A stretch of DNA of 64,000 bases, from NCBI GenBank assembly GCA_039024635.1, contig JBCCQA010000029.1, positions 5,976 through 69,975 on the forward strand, in the 5' to 3' direction. Position 1 is the first letter of the stretch; every line of letters begins with the position of its first letter. Origin of the DNA: Kuafuiihalomonas sp039024635 (lineage in GTDB: Bacteria; Myxococcota; Kuafuiibacteriia; Kuafuiibacteriales; Kuafuiibacteriaceae). Under the pieces are notes generated by a model. It saw only the letters and a program-made list of their open reading frames with translations, ran no database searches and had not been told where the DNA came from. The position numbers and the translations under genes are program-made. Below, piece after piece: positions 1 through 7,496 of this stretch.

Positions 1-219
1 GACGACTGGAAGACGCCGATGCTCATCATCCACGGCGCCCTCGACTACCGCGTCCCCCTGCCCCAGGGCCTGGGCGCCTTCACGGCCGCGCAGAGAAGGG
101 GGATCGAAAGCAGGCTACTCGTGTTCCCCGACGAGAACCACTGGGTGCTGCGTCCCAACAACAGCATCCAGTGGCACGAAGCGGTCTTCGACTGGCTAGA
201 GACCTATCTCGGTCGATAG
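1..219 (+). CDS. S9 family (prolyl oligopeptidase-like) peptidase, C-terminal fragment
   Basis: The reading frame is open from base 1, so the gene starts upstream of the window and only about 72 codons are present. The text runs DDWKTPMLIIHGALDYRVP, then LLVFPDENHWVL and ends DWLETYLGR. This is the last part of the alpha/beta-hydrolase domain of S9 peptidases: the Asp in the HGALDYRVP stretch and the His in ENHWV sit where the catalytic Asp and His of DPP4/acylaminoacyl-peptidase relatives lie. The nucleophile Ser must be upstream and is not visible. The gene is followed 7 bases later by a convergent gene. Substrate and export cannot be judged from this fragment. Confidence 0.85.
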   Translation, partial: DDWKTPMLIIHGALDYRVPLPQGLGAFTAAQRRGIESRLLVFPDENHWVLRPNNSIQWHEAVFDWLETYLGR

Positions 220-226
220 TGTGACC

Positions 227-694
227 TCATTCGGCCGCGGCCTTGGGCGGGAACCAGGTCAGCGAAGAGTGATGAAGAGAGATGAGCACCCGGCCATCCA
301 GCTTATGGTAGGCGAAGGTGTAGTCGGCACGGGTCGCGTTACCGTGACCATCGACGAATGTGTAGTGACCCATGTCCTTGTAGCCAAGGCCACCCGCCTT
401 GAGGATTGGCCCGACTTCACTTTGGAACTCGACCTTCTTCCATCCCCGGTTCAGGAAGCCATGGTCATGGGGATAGTTGGCGTCGCCGCCCACGAAGTAG
501 GAGCGCGCACCATCTCGGTCTAGCCGGATGACATCGGCTAGCGTCGGCTTGAAGAGCAGGGGCTCGTCGGGCGTGCCGAAGTCGTAGAGCTCCAGCAACT
601 CCTCGACGTTCTGCTCGGTGACGGCCCTGGCCCAAGCTCGCTGGGCCACGATGACTTCAGCCTTGGTCATGGGTTGGTATGTGCGTTCGGACAC
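227..694 (-). CDS. Probable iota-class carbonic anhydrase (COG4337/SnoaL-like fold)
   Basis: This is a 155-residue protein with a GTG start at 692-694, chosen because AAGGAGGA lies at 702-709, about 9 bases upstream; an internal ATG at 668-670 lacks such a site. It reads like a small NTF2/DUF4440-type domain: an N-terminal helix (AQRAWARAVTEQNVEELLELYD) followed by beta-rich sequence. The C-terminal strand carries ISLHHSSLTW (H141 H142 S143 S144), the HHSS motif reported for iota carbonic anhydrases of diatoms and bacteria, which interconvert CO2 and bicarbonate and can work without a bound metal. No signal peptide is seen, so a cytosolic place is likely. Family membership rests on this motif, the length and the general pattern; a plain SnoaL-like protein is the alternative. 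Confidence 0.7.
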   Translation of the reverse strand: MSERTYQPMTKAEVIVAQRAWARAVTEQNVEELLELYDFGTPDEPLLFKPTLADVIRLDRDGARSYFVGGDANYPHDHGFLNRGWKKVEFQSEVGPILKAGGLGYKDMGHYTFVDGHGNATRADYTFAYHKLDGRVLISLHHSSLTWFPPKAAAE

Positions 695-876
695 TGCGAG
701 TTTCCTCCTTGTTGGAGATGCCGGCTTAGCAAGCTCGGCGCCCGAACGGCATCTACGGAGGGAAGAATCCCGCGCTTCATTGGTTATTACCCTGATAAAC
801 GGGGCGATCAGAAAGCCCAAATGGGCCTCCACTGTAAGGTGTGGTGCCTTCCTTTCGTCAGCTCCCCATGAAGACC

Positions 877-889
877 GACGCAGAGCGTC
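877..889. promoter_or_regulatory. Short inverted repeat upstream of the metallothionein-like gene
   Basis: GACGC and GCGTC are separated by AGA, 28 bases before the ATG at 917. It lies between the divergent iota carbonic anhydrase and the Cys-rich peptide gene. It could be a small regulator site or a hairpin in the leader. The arms are only five bases, so chance is a real possibility. Confidence 0.2.
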
Positions 890-916
890 TGACGGTCCTC
901 GAAAGGAGAATGACCC

Positions 917-1081
917 ATGAACACTGAACGTTGCCATTGCCCGTGCCAGGCCTGCCCCGCCTCGTGCGCATGCGAGTGCGTCGAGCCTGGCGAGAAGGGC
1001 TGCTGCTGCGGCGAGGTGTGCTCTTGCGAGCCAAACTGCGAGTGTGATGCGAGTTGTGCCTGCCCGGGTTCGCGCAAGTAG
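917..1081 (+). CDS. Small metallothionein-like Cys-rich peptide
   Basis: This 54-residue ORF starts with ATG at 917, with AGGAG at 904-908 as ribosome site. It has 16 cysteines (positions 6, 8, 10, 13, 17, 19, 21, 29-31, 35, 37, 41, 43, 47 and 49), mostly as CxC, CxxC and a CCC run, plus His7, and almost no hydrophobic residues. That is the composition of a metallothionein, which binds clusters of Zn, Cu or Cd in the cytosol. It does not clearly match the cyanobacterial SmtA pattern, so it may be a separate lineage. The next gene, an ECF sigma factor with a Cys-rich tail, begins about 15 bases after the stop, so co-transcription is likely. It is short enough to be dropped by most length cut-offs. 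Confidence 0.8.
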   Translation: MNTERCHCPCQACPASCACECVEPGEKGCCCGEVCSCEPNCECDASCACPGSRK

Positions 1082-1095
1082 GCTACAAACGAACG

Positions 1096-1644
1096 GTGGA
1101 TGACGTGGAGAGCATAGCTCGGGCTCTTCGAGAGCATGGCGAGGCTCTCCGCGCATTCGTGCGGGCTCGCGTTCCGCGGGCCGACGTCGACGACGTGCTG
1201 CAAACCGCCGCGCTCCGCGCCGTCGAAGGTTCCGCGAGCTTGAAGGATCCCGAGAGGATCCTTGCCTGGCTCTATAGGATTCACCGTAATGCGGTTCATG
1301 ACTCGAGGCGCAGCCGAGCTCGAAGCGATCGAGTCATGGCCGCACACATCGACGAAGTGCCGGAAAACCCGATCGGACCAGAGGCGGAGAACTGCGGCTG
1401 CAGCCTCAGCCAGATGAAACGTGTCCGACCCAGCTACGCGTCGATGCTGTCCCTGGTCGACGCAGGTGGTGCCTCGCTTGCTGAAGCCGCACAGCTTCTC
1501 GAGATCTCGGTCCAGAATGCTGCCGTGAGACTCCACCGAGCGCGACGAGCCCTTCGAACACGTATGCGAGAACACTGCGGTGTCGAGAAGCTGCGAGACT
1601 GTCTCGACTGCAGATGCGCCCAAGAAGGCTGCTGCGCCATCTGA
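1096..1644 (+). CDS. CorE-like (ECF44-type) metal-responsive RNA polymerase sigma factor
   Basis: An ECF sigma factor of 182 residues if read from GTG 1096; a longer TTG start at 1054 would overlap the upstream peptide gene. Region 2 is near residues 15-75 (VDDVLQTAALRAVEG, ILAWLYRIHRNAVHDSRR) and region 4 near 115-155 (LAEAAQLLEISVQNAAVRLHRARRAL). Between them is a CGC pair (C100, C102), and the last 24 residues carry six cysteines (C161, C169, C172, C174, C179, C180), ending CAQEGCCAI. Cys in the linker plus a C-terminal Cys-rich domain is the mark of the CorE/ECF44 family of Myxococcus xanthus, in which the Cys domain senses copper or cadmium directly without an anti-sigma factor. No anti-sigma gene is next to it. 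Which metal it senses is inference. Confidence 0.85.
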   Translation: MDDVESIARALREHGEALRAFVRARVPRADVDDVLQTAALRAVEGSASLKDPERILAWLYRIHRNAVHDSRRSRARSDRVMAAHIDEVPENPIGPEAENCGCSLSQMKRVRPSYASMLSLVDAGGASLAEAAQLLEISVQNAAVRLHRARRALRTRMREHCGVEKLRDCLDCRCAQEGCCAI

Positions 1645-1675
1645 GCTGGCCGATAGATGCCGAGGAACGGAGCGC

Positions 1676-2764
1676 CTAGCTCGGGACGGCCCCCTCTTCT
1701 CGCCTCTCGATGCAGGTCAATAGCGCCCTTTCCAAGGCGGTGGGATCAGCGACGTCTTCACCTTCGATGATGAGCTCGAGTCGCGAGTCTCTGCGATAGC
1801 CGCTCGGTTGCACGTCTTCGACGCCATCAGTGAGATTGAAGGCCCACCAGCCGGCGTTCGTACGCAAGACCGCCTTGATGCGGCGCGTGCCTGGAAGGTC
1901 CGAGAGACCGTATAGCCAAGCCGAAGTTCGCTCCGCATCGAACACGATGCCTTTCCAGAGGATCCACCCAAGCGTCGACATCTCTTTCGAACGATGGACG
2001 TGCTGCACAATGGGCTGCTTTGCGTCGCACTCGAACACCCTTGCGGGCTCGCCGTGTCCCGCCGCTTCGTCGGCGTGGTTGTGAGCATGAGGGTGGTGGT
2101 CCGTTCCGTGCCGATGACCCGCGCGAGGGACCTGCGTCTGCCGATTGGAGACCAGGTCCAAGAGCTCCAGAGGAATGCGGCCCCGCTCGACCGGCCCTAC
2201 GAAACGCTTGGGCGGAAAAAGGCCGCTCGACCAATCATCGAAGCCATCAAGGTCTTCAGAAGTCGCGAGATCGGCTCGACTGGCCAAGACGACGTCGGCG
2301 GCCTGCACTTGGTCTCGCACCTCTTCGCGCTCCATCGCTTTTTCGATTCGACTCGGATCGAGAAGACATAGAATGGATCGGACATCCACCGCCTCTCGGA
2401 TCCCGGGTCGGTCCAACGTATCGAGAATGCCGGAAAGGGCCGCTAAGCCGGTGGGTTCGATGAGTAGCCGGTCGGGCCGGCGCTGCAGCAGCAGGACGAG
2501 AGAGACATCGAACATCGTGCCGGCGCTACAACAGATGCAACCCCCGGCGATCTCGCGAACGTGGACGCCCTCACGCTTTCTTGGGTCGTCGGACGCCATC
2601 AGCGCGGCGTCCAGCCCGACGAGCCCGTACTCGTTCACGAGAATCGCCCAGTTCTCCCCTTCCGGACGCTCCGAGAGGAGATGGTTGATCGTGGTCGTTT
2701 TTCCGACCCCTAGGGGCCCGGCGATCAGATTGACAGGAATTGGGGGCCGCGATTTCCGAACCAC
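1676..2764 (-). CDS. CobW/COG0523-family G3E GTPase, putative metal chaperone
   Basis: The protein is 362 residues from GTG 2764. The frame stays open upstream, with an ATG at 2873-2875 that would add 37 residues, but N-terminal VNLIAGPLGVGKTT right after the GTG start is typical of the family. It has a Walker A GPLGVGKT (16-23), the family metal motif GGCICC (C76, C78, C79), IEPTG, and a His-rich loop (HRHGTDHHPHAHNHADEAAGHG) before the C-terminal CobW_C domain. COG0523 proteins hydrolyse GTP to hand a metal, usually zinc, to client proteins. It converges on the sigma gene (32 bases apart) and is divergent from the MerC-like gene, so a shared metal regulon is likely. Target metal and client are unknown. 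Confidence 0.9.
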   Translation of the reverse strand: MVRKSRPPIPVNLIAGPLGVGKTTTINHLLSERPEGENWAILVNEYGLVGLDAALMASDDPRKREGVHVREIAGGCICCSAGTMFDVSLVLLLQRRPDRLLIEPTGLAALSGILDTLDRPGIREAVDVRSILCLLDPSRIEKAMEREEVRDQVQAADVVLASRADLATSEDLDGFDDWSSGLFPPKRFVGPVERGRIPLELLDLVSNRQTQVPRAGHRHGTDHHPHAHNHADEAAGHGEPARVFECDAKQPIVQHVHRSKEMSTLGWILWKGIVFDAERTSAWLYGLSDLPGTRRIKAVLRTNAGWWAFNLTDGVEDVQPSGYRRDSRLELIIEGEDVADPTALERALLTCIERREEGAVPS

Positions 2765-2890
2765 GTCCCCTCCGCCATGCTTCAAGCAGGACACATGTGC
2801 AAGTCGCTTGCGGGAAGTGAGCCCAGGCTCTAGCTTCCCGACGTGGCCACAAGGGCGCAGGCCCGGGTTGGGCATCGGGAGTAAACCACT

Positions 2891-3439
2891 ATGGCTCGAG
2901 AAGCGCAGGCCACGAACGCTGGGGGATCGACGGCCGGTGCCAAGGCTGAGCGTCGAACCATCGGTCCATCCTCTGCGCCGTGGGATCGGGTCGGCGCGTT
3001 CGCCAGTGGGCTCTGCGCCGTTCATTGTGCGGCCGGCGCCTTGGCACCGGCTCTGTTCGTCCTTCTCGGTCTCGAACTTCTCATGGGCGAGGGCATCGAG
3101 TGGATGTTGACGAGCTTCGCCATCCTCTTCGCGGTCGGGGCACTCTTCGCCGGGTGGCGCAAGCACCGCTCGCTCTTGGTCGTCGGCGCCTTCGTGCTCG
3201 GTATCGCCGGGTTGCTGACCTCCAGGGGACTCGAAATGAGTGGACACCAAGACCACGCCGAACACGACCATCATGGGGTTGCGACCCACGTGAACCTGGA
3301 GGCCGCGACCCACGATCACCACGGTGGTGACCATCGAGGTGGGGCGTGGTTTGGCATCGTGGCGGGGGTCTTTCTCGTTGGCGGCCATGCCCTCAATATC
3401 CGAGCTTCCCGGCAACACGAGAAATCCTGCTGCGCCTGA
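2891..3439 (+). CDS. MerC-domain membrane protein with His-rich loop
   Basis: This 182-residue protein starts at ATG 2891 with GGGAG nine bases upstream. After a 30-residue polar N terminus, the first membrane segment holds LCAVHCAAG (C42, H45, C46), which matches the CxxHC-type motif of the MerC family of inner-membrane proteins. Segments follow near 60-80, 83-105 and 155-170. Between the third and fourth lies a loop rich in HxH (HQDHAEHDHH, THDHHGGDH). The C terminus is EKSCCA. MerC proteins bind and move Hg(II) in mer operons, but there is no MerA, MerR or MerP here, and the His loop suggests Zn, Cu or Ni instead. It sits upstream of the ZIP/permease fusion and probably shares its transcript. 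Confidence 0.8.
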   Translation: MAREAQATNAGGSTAGAKAERRTIGPSSAPWDRVGAFASGLCAVHCAAGALAPALFVLLGLELLMGEGIEWMLTSFAILFAVGALFAGWRKHRSLLVVGAFVLGIAGLLTSRGLEMSGHQDHAEHDHHGVATHVNLEAATHDHHGGDHRGGAWFGIVAGVFLVGGHALNIRASRQHEKSCCA

Positions 3440-3532
3440 AACGAAGCCGGCACGCACGCGCCTAAAACGCCTTAGCGATCGCCCACTTCTCCCCCTCCCA
3501 TTCCTTTCCCCGAGAACCCTAGTGTGCAGGCC

Positions 3533-3652
3533 ATGAAGTTCGATCAGTTTCCCGTCGAGTCATCGGCCGTCCTGGTGGACCTAGCTTCGGAGGAAGTTGG
3601 GTGGGCCCCAGGGACCAAGAAGCCCGAAAGATGGACGAACTTCAGCTCCTGA
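3533..3652 (+). CDS. Possible short leader ORF overlapping the transporter start
   Basis: ATG 3533 opens a 39-residue frame (MKFDQFPVESSAVLVDLASE...) that ends at 3652, overlapping the first 52 bases of the transporter gene in another frame. Its stop lies just after the transporter start, so ribosomes leaving it could restart there. The ribosome site is weak (AGG at 3528-3530). It may be a leader peptide or chance. Confidence 0.2.
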   Translation: MKFDQFPVESSAVLVDLASEEVGWAPGTKKPERWTNFSS

Positions 3653-5415
3653 TACTCTCTTCGCTGGCCGTGCTCGTGGGCCCTCTGTCGGTCCACCTCG
3701 GCACTCGATTCAGCGCGGTTCGGGGACTGGCGGACGGTATGGCCCTGGCCGTCGTGGCGGGGAGCTGCCTGGGCCTGGTCCTTCCAGGCGTCGTCGCCCA
3801 GCAAGGACCCCTCGCCATCTTCCTCGCTGCCGGCGGCTACGGGATGACCATGCTCCTCCATCGTCTGGAGTTAAGCGCCCAATGGCTGCTCGGACTCTTG
3901 CTGCTGGCGGTGCTCGTCCATGTCTTCATCGATGGCAGCATTCTCTCCTTGGCCGATGAGCGCCGTCCTCTGGCCTGGGCCGTCGTGGCCCATCGCCTTC
4001 CCGTTGGGTTTGCCATCGCTGCCGCAGTGCAGAGTTGGCGGCTGCCCGGCTGGGCTCCTTGGAGCATCGCATTGGCCATCATCTTGGCCACGGTAGCCGG
4101 CTTCGTACTGGGTCCGGTCGCCGTCGACCTCGTCCACCTCCACGGGAGCGGCTTCGAGGGCCTCGAGGCCGTGGTGGCCGGCATCCTCCTGCATGTCGTC
4201 TTCATCCCGCGCCAGCCCCGTTCCGTGGAGTCGGCGGCCGGGCAAGAGAGCTTTTGCCAGCATGGCCACCACCACGACGGCCACCATCACGGCGCCCACG
4301 ACCACAGATGGCCGGCCGTGGGGGCCCTCTTGGGAGCCGCACTCGTAGTGGCGGGATCCGTGGAGGCTTCAGAGAACATCGAGTGGGGCGCACCTCTGTT
4401 CCTCGAGACCTTCGGACACCTCGTGCTCGAGAGCGCGCCGGCCCTTTTTCTCGGCTATGCCGTGGCGGGGGTGCTGCCCTTCCTCCTCACGCCGGGTCGG
4501 ATCAAGGGGCTCGGACGGGGAAATCGACTCATGCAGTCTCTCCGAGGGGTCGCCTATGGCCTACCTCTCCCGGTCTGCTCGTGCGGCGTGCTGCCTCTCT
4601 ACGAGTCCTTGGTGCGGCGGGGCGCGCCCCCCGCCGCCGCTCTTGCCTTCTTCGTGGCGACGCCCGAGCTCGGCCTGGACGCCATGCTCTTGTCCGTTCC
4701 GCTCCTGGGCTCCGGGCTCACTACCGCTCGGCTCATCGCAGCGTTCCTGGTTGCCGTGCTGGTGGCCCTCGCGGTTCGATGGAAGCCGCTCCCGTCCAGC
4801 TCGCCCAACCGGGAAGCTACGAGCCAAGGCACTGAAGCTTCACTCGGCCAGCGTCTTCGCGAGGGCCTTCGCTTCGGTTTCGTCGAAGTCTTCGACCATA
4901 CGATGCCGTGGATTGTGCTCGGACTCATGATCGCGAGTGCGACCGAAGTCATGCTCGACCATGACGCCCTCGCTCGAGTGCCCTCCGTCCTTCAGGTCCC
5001 TCTGGCCGGCTTGATCGGCGTGCCCATGTACGTCTGCGCCTCGGGTGCTACGCCGGTGGCGGCCCTCGCCATCCACAAGGGTCTCAGCAGCGGCGCCGCC
5101 TTGGCTTTCCTCATCGCGGGACCGGCCACTAACGTCACGACCTTCGCCGTGCTCGCCCGACTCCATGGACGGAGGATGGCCCTTCGCTTCGGACTCGCCG
5201 TCACCATCCTCGCCATGCTGGCGGGTTGGACCATCGATGCGCTCGCCGTTCCTGCGATTCCCTTGCTCGACACCAGAGTCGCTCCGATATCGGACGGTCA
5301 CTGGATCCGGTGGCTCGCTGTCGCCGGCCTGGCCGTCCTGTCGATCGCCTCCCTTCTTCGGCAGGGGCCCCGAGGCGTAATTCGCCAGATCATCGAACCG
5401 ATCCACGCCCACTGA
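3601..5415 (+). CDS. ZIP-like / SO_0444-family permease fusion, putative metal transporter
   Basis: A 604-residue multi-pass membrane protein. The start is GTG 3601, with GGAGG at 3589-3593; ATG 3631 is possible but has no such site. Residues ~10-210 form seven or so helices with short His-containing turns (LLHRLEL, VAHRLPVGFAIAAA, HLHGSGFEG) like ZIP transporters. A loop near 220-234 is almost all His (QHGHHHDGHHHGAHDH). Residues ~260-600 are a DUF318-type permease with LPVCSCGVLPLYESL (C326, C328), ATPELGLD and CASGATPVAA (C479), the signature of SO_0444-type Cu/Zn efflux permeases. I have not met this exact fusion. Direction and metal are inferred; export of Zn or Cu fits the neighbours best. 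Confidence 0.85.
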   Translation: MGPRDQEARKMDELQLLILSSLAVLVGPLSVHLGTRFSAVRGLADGMALAVVAGSCLGLVLPGVVAQQGPLAIFLAAGGYGMTMLLHRLELSAQWLLGLLLLAVLVHVFIDGSILSLADERRPLAWAVVAHRLPVGFAIAAAVQSWRLPGWAPWSIALAIILATVAGFVLGPVAVDLVHLHGSGFEGLEAVVAGILLHVVFIPRQPRSVESAAGQESFCQHGHHHDGHHHGAHDHRWPAVGALLGAALVVAGSVEASENIEWGAPLFLETFGHLVLESAPALFLGYAVAGVLPFLLTPGRIKGLGRGNRLMQSLRGVAYGLPLPVCSCGVLPLYESLVRRGAPPAAALAFFVATPELGLDAMLLSVPLLGSGLTTARLIAAFLVAVLVALAVRWKPLPSSSPNREATSQGTEASLGQRLREGLRFGFVEVFDHTMPWIVLGLMIASATEVMLDHDALARVPSVLQVPLAGLIGVPMYVCASGATPVAALAIHKGLSSGAALAFLIAGPATNVTTFAVLARLHGRRMALRFGLAVTILAMLAGWTIDALAVPAIPLLDTRVAPISDGHWIRWLAVAGLAVLSIASLLRQGPRGVIRQIIEPIHAH

Positions 5416-5507
5416 TGAGGCCATCATGCCCCGGCAGTCGGCCCTGTGGGCCTACCCTGCGGGGCGCTTCGGTCGAACTGCGGACATCCCTGCGAGCGCG
5501 CGAGATT

Positions 5508-5526
5508 GCTCTTGATAATCATTCTC
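5508..5526. promoter_or_regulatory. Fur-box-like operator
   Basis: The last 13 bases, GATAATCATTCTC, match 12 of 13 positions of the second part of the 19-base E. coli Fur box, and the whole 19-base alignment gives 15 matches by eye. AT-rich sequence stands out strongly in this GC-rich genome. It lies 23 bases before the GTG that would start the broken PepSY gene, where an iron-repressor site is expected. Confidence 0.5.
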
Positions 5527-5548
5527 AGCCTCCTTAGGGGACCCACCC

Positions 5549-5913
5549 GTGGGCCCCACGGCGTCGCTGATCGTGGCCCTGCTTGCGGGGAGGCCTCGTC
5601 TTCCCTCTTCACTACGCGACCTTCGGGGGCATCCTTCTCAAGCTGGTCTACTTCGTCCTGGGCCTGGCTTCGACGCTGCTCATCGCGACGGGCATGTTTC
5701 TTTGGACGGCTCATGGCCGCCTCAATGCTTCTCGCGGCGTGTTTGGCTCTGCTCGCGCCCGTCCTCCAATGGGCCGTGACCGGCGCCCATCCCGTGACCA
5801 GCGCTGCGACCGGCCTGCCCTACGTCCTGGGTGCAGACCTCGGCTTCTTGTGCTCAGCCGGGCTGCTCCTCTTGACCTACCGAGCCTTGTCCCAGTCCCG
5901 GAGTCTTGGGTGA
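5549..5913 (+). pseudogene. Decayed PepSY-associated transmembrane (PiuB-like) gene
   Basis: Three frames each carry part of one membrane protein. GTG 5549 gives GPTASLIVALLAG. A second frame from about 5583 gives GGLVFPLHYATFGGILLK then LVYFVLGLASTLLIATGMFLW, the pattern of the last helices of PepSY-TM (iron-regulated membrane protein) families. After about 5715 the sense passes to a third frame: AASMLLAACLALLAPVLQW and on to a stop at 5911-5913. The normal family length is 350-500 residues, so most of the gene is gone and the rest has shifts at about 5580 and 5715. It was probably an iron-uptake accessory protein that works beside a TonB receptor; none is present here. Sequencing error could explain a shift but not the missing bulk. 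Confidence 0.65.
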
Positions 5914-6283
5914 AGAGGCCTTCTCCGTCCTTACTGCAGGATCACGAGACGTCAGCTAGGGGGTCTGCATTTTGCAATCCGTCGCCTGCGAAACCCTGGC
6001 CGCCACACCCGATGACGTTCACCATGCCGTCGAGGATTGGCTAGTCTAAGCAGCGGCGCAGCGGTTCCTCACCATGCTCGAGTCCGCCGAGATCCGTTCC
6101 GCATGGAGGAACTCCGCGGTATAGGAGAGCGTACCTCAGGATGTTGACGCCCTGGCGCGCGGACCACGGCGTAGCTCATCAGATCGCCGCGATCGAATCG
6201 GACCGGTCCGGACAGGCCAGGAACACACTTCGGGGAGCAAACGGTTGGACCGGCTTTCACGACCCATGTAGGTCGATGGGACG
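5914..6283. other. Intergenic stretch without a convincing gene
   Basis: No frame gives a believable protein on either strand. A 12-base palindrome, CGGACCGGTCCG, lies at 6199-6210, 74 bases before the next gene, and might be a regulator site. The lack of coding after the broken PepSY gene suggests eroded DNA. Confidence 0.5.
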
Positions 6284-6934
6284 GTGGCTGGGAGATGGCT
6301 CTACGTCCTAGGCGCCGTTCCTCTCGTCGCCTGTTCTGAGTCGACAGGGGGACTGACTTCTTCGGGAGGCGACTTGGCTCCTTCTTTGGCGACCGATGCC
6401 CAGGCTTCGGAGCCAGGCGTCCTGGACGCCGGCCGGACCGACGCTAGCTTGGCTGACTTCGGCGTCATGTCGCCGACCGACATGGGTGGACCGCCTCTGC
6501 CTGACGGAGGGCCACTGGAGCTGACCTTGGTGGATGGTCTCGCTGGCGTGTGTCGAGGAAGGACTATAGACCGCTTCAGCGTCCAGCTGAGCATCAGAGC
6601 CGAACTCGAACCTGGGGCGTCTGTCCAGGACCTCCGGCTGGCCCATGTTTGGGCCGTCGACTCCGAGAGCCTCGAGGAGCTCGAAGGCTTCGCGTGCTGC
6701 GTTCGTGGACTCGAGGACCCAGAAGAGCTCGAAAGGCTTGGACGCACCTTCATCGTCCTCGCACTCAACGACCTCCTCGTGACGAACGAGCTCATCCGCT
6801 ACTACCTCGATCTTTGCGACGAGCAGTCCGAGCCAAGACTCGTCCTACGCCTCGACTTCACCGGTCGCGACGGTGAGTTCAGCGAGTTCATCTCACTGCC
6901 GCTAGGCTGCCAGGGCAGGAACTGCTTCGGATAG
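6284..6934 (+). CDS. Lipoprotein of unknown function
   Basis: A 216-residue protein starting at GTG 6284, the only start after an in-frame TAG at 6269-6271. The N terminus is a short lipoprotein signal with lipobox LVAC (Cys17), followed by about 65 residues rich in S, G, D and A that look like a flexible tether. Residues ~85-216 form a compact acidic domain with six cysteines (CRG, FACCVRG, LDLCDE, LGCQGRNC), suggesting disulfides outside the cytoplasm. I do not recognise the domain. It stands alone between the decayed PepSY region and the convergent protease operon. Confidence 0.75.
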   Translation: MAGRWLYVLGAVPLVACSESTGGLTSSGGDLAPSLATDAQASEPGVLDAGRTDASLADFGVMSPTDMGGPPLPDGGPLELTLVDGLAGVCRGRTIDRFSVQLSIRAELEPGASVQDLRLAHVWAVDSESLEELEGFACCVRGLEDPEELERLGRTFIVLALNDLLVTNELIRYYLDLCDEQSEPRLVLRLDFTGRDGEFSEFISLPLGCQGRNCFG

Positions 6935-7208
6935 TGGTCAAACAGATTCGCCGAGTCGGCTTAGATGGGGATCGTGCATTGATCCCAATCTAGGGGCTGC
7001 ACTCGAATTCGTCAGGCAAGGAGGTGGCTCCTGTCCATGCTGTGTCCGGACCTCAGAGGGGTTGTTGAAGTTCGAGGGCCTCCGAAGGCTCGTTCTGCGG
7101 AGAACGACGCTGCTTTGGAGCTCGTCGCCGAAGTCGTCCCCTATCGGAGCCGTGCGGCCGTCACAGACTGTATCATGGCCGATCCTACAGTTCTCGTAAC
7201 AAATGTAG

Positions 7209-7496
7209 CTAGGGCTGCAAGACGCGCAGGGCCAGGCGATCGTCGTCGCTGTGAGTGGCAAGGACCGACAGGTCTCGTCCAAAGTAGTAGCTGTGATCGG
7301 ACGAGAGGCGGAGCGGCTCGTGGTTGAGAATCCGTACCTCGCCGTGGGGGCCGTCGATGAGCTGGAGATTCCATCTCGGCGTATCCGAAGGCGCCGAGCC
7401 ACAGAACAACAGTTGGCCTCGCCCGTTGAACTGAGTGTTGTCGAGGACACTGGTCAGAAACAAAGGACGCTTCCTTGCCCGCCCATGACGGTTCAA
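7209..7496 (-). CDS. Small hypothetical protein coupled to the matrixin-like gene
   Basis: This 95-residue frame starts with TTG at 7494-7496, which overlaps the TGA of the upstream protease gene as TTGA. The three genes before it are joined in the same way (ATGA, GTGA), which argues that this is the fourth coupled gene and not a shadow. The sequence has a natural composition with beta-strand-like stretches (GQLLFCGSA, RWNLQLIDG, VRILNHEPLRL) and no signal peptide. TTG is a weak start and there is no clear family. It could also be a remnant of a longer lost gene. Confidence 0.45.
   Translation of the reverse strand: MNRHGRARKRPLFLTSVLDNTQFNGRGQLLFCGSAPSDTPRWNLQLIDGPHGEVRILNHEPLRLSSDHSYYFGRDLSVLATHSDDDRLALRVLQP

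Noticed and set aside
1676..3457. The GTPase frame extends to 3457 (593 residues)
   Set aside because: The extra N terminus runs antisense through the MerC-like gene and has low-complexity shadow sequence; the Walker A sits normally if the start is near 2764.
6069..6260. Possible transposase scrap on the - strand
   Set aside because: No DDE motif, terminal repeats or similarity I can name.
6938..7450. 170-residue frame on the - strand
   Set aside because: Its composition (R/S/T runs) looks like a shadow, and the coupled frame 7209-7496 explains the region better.
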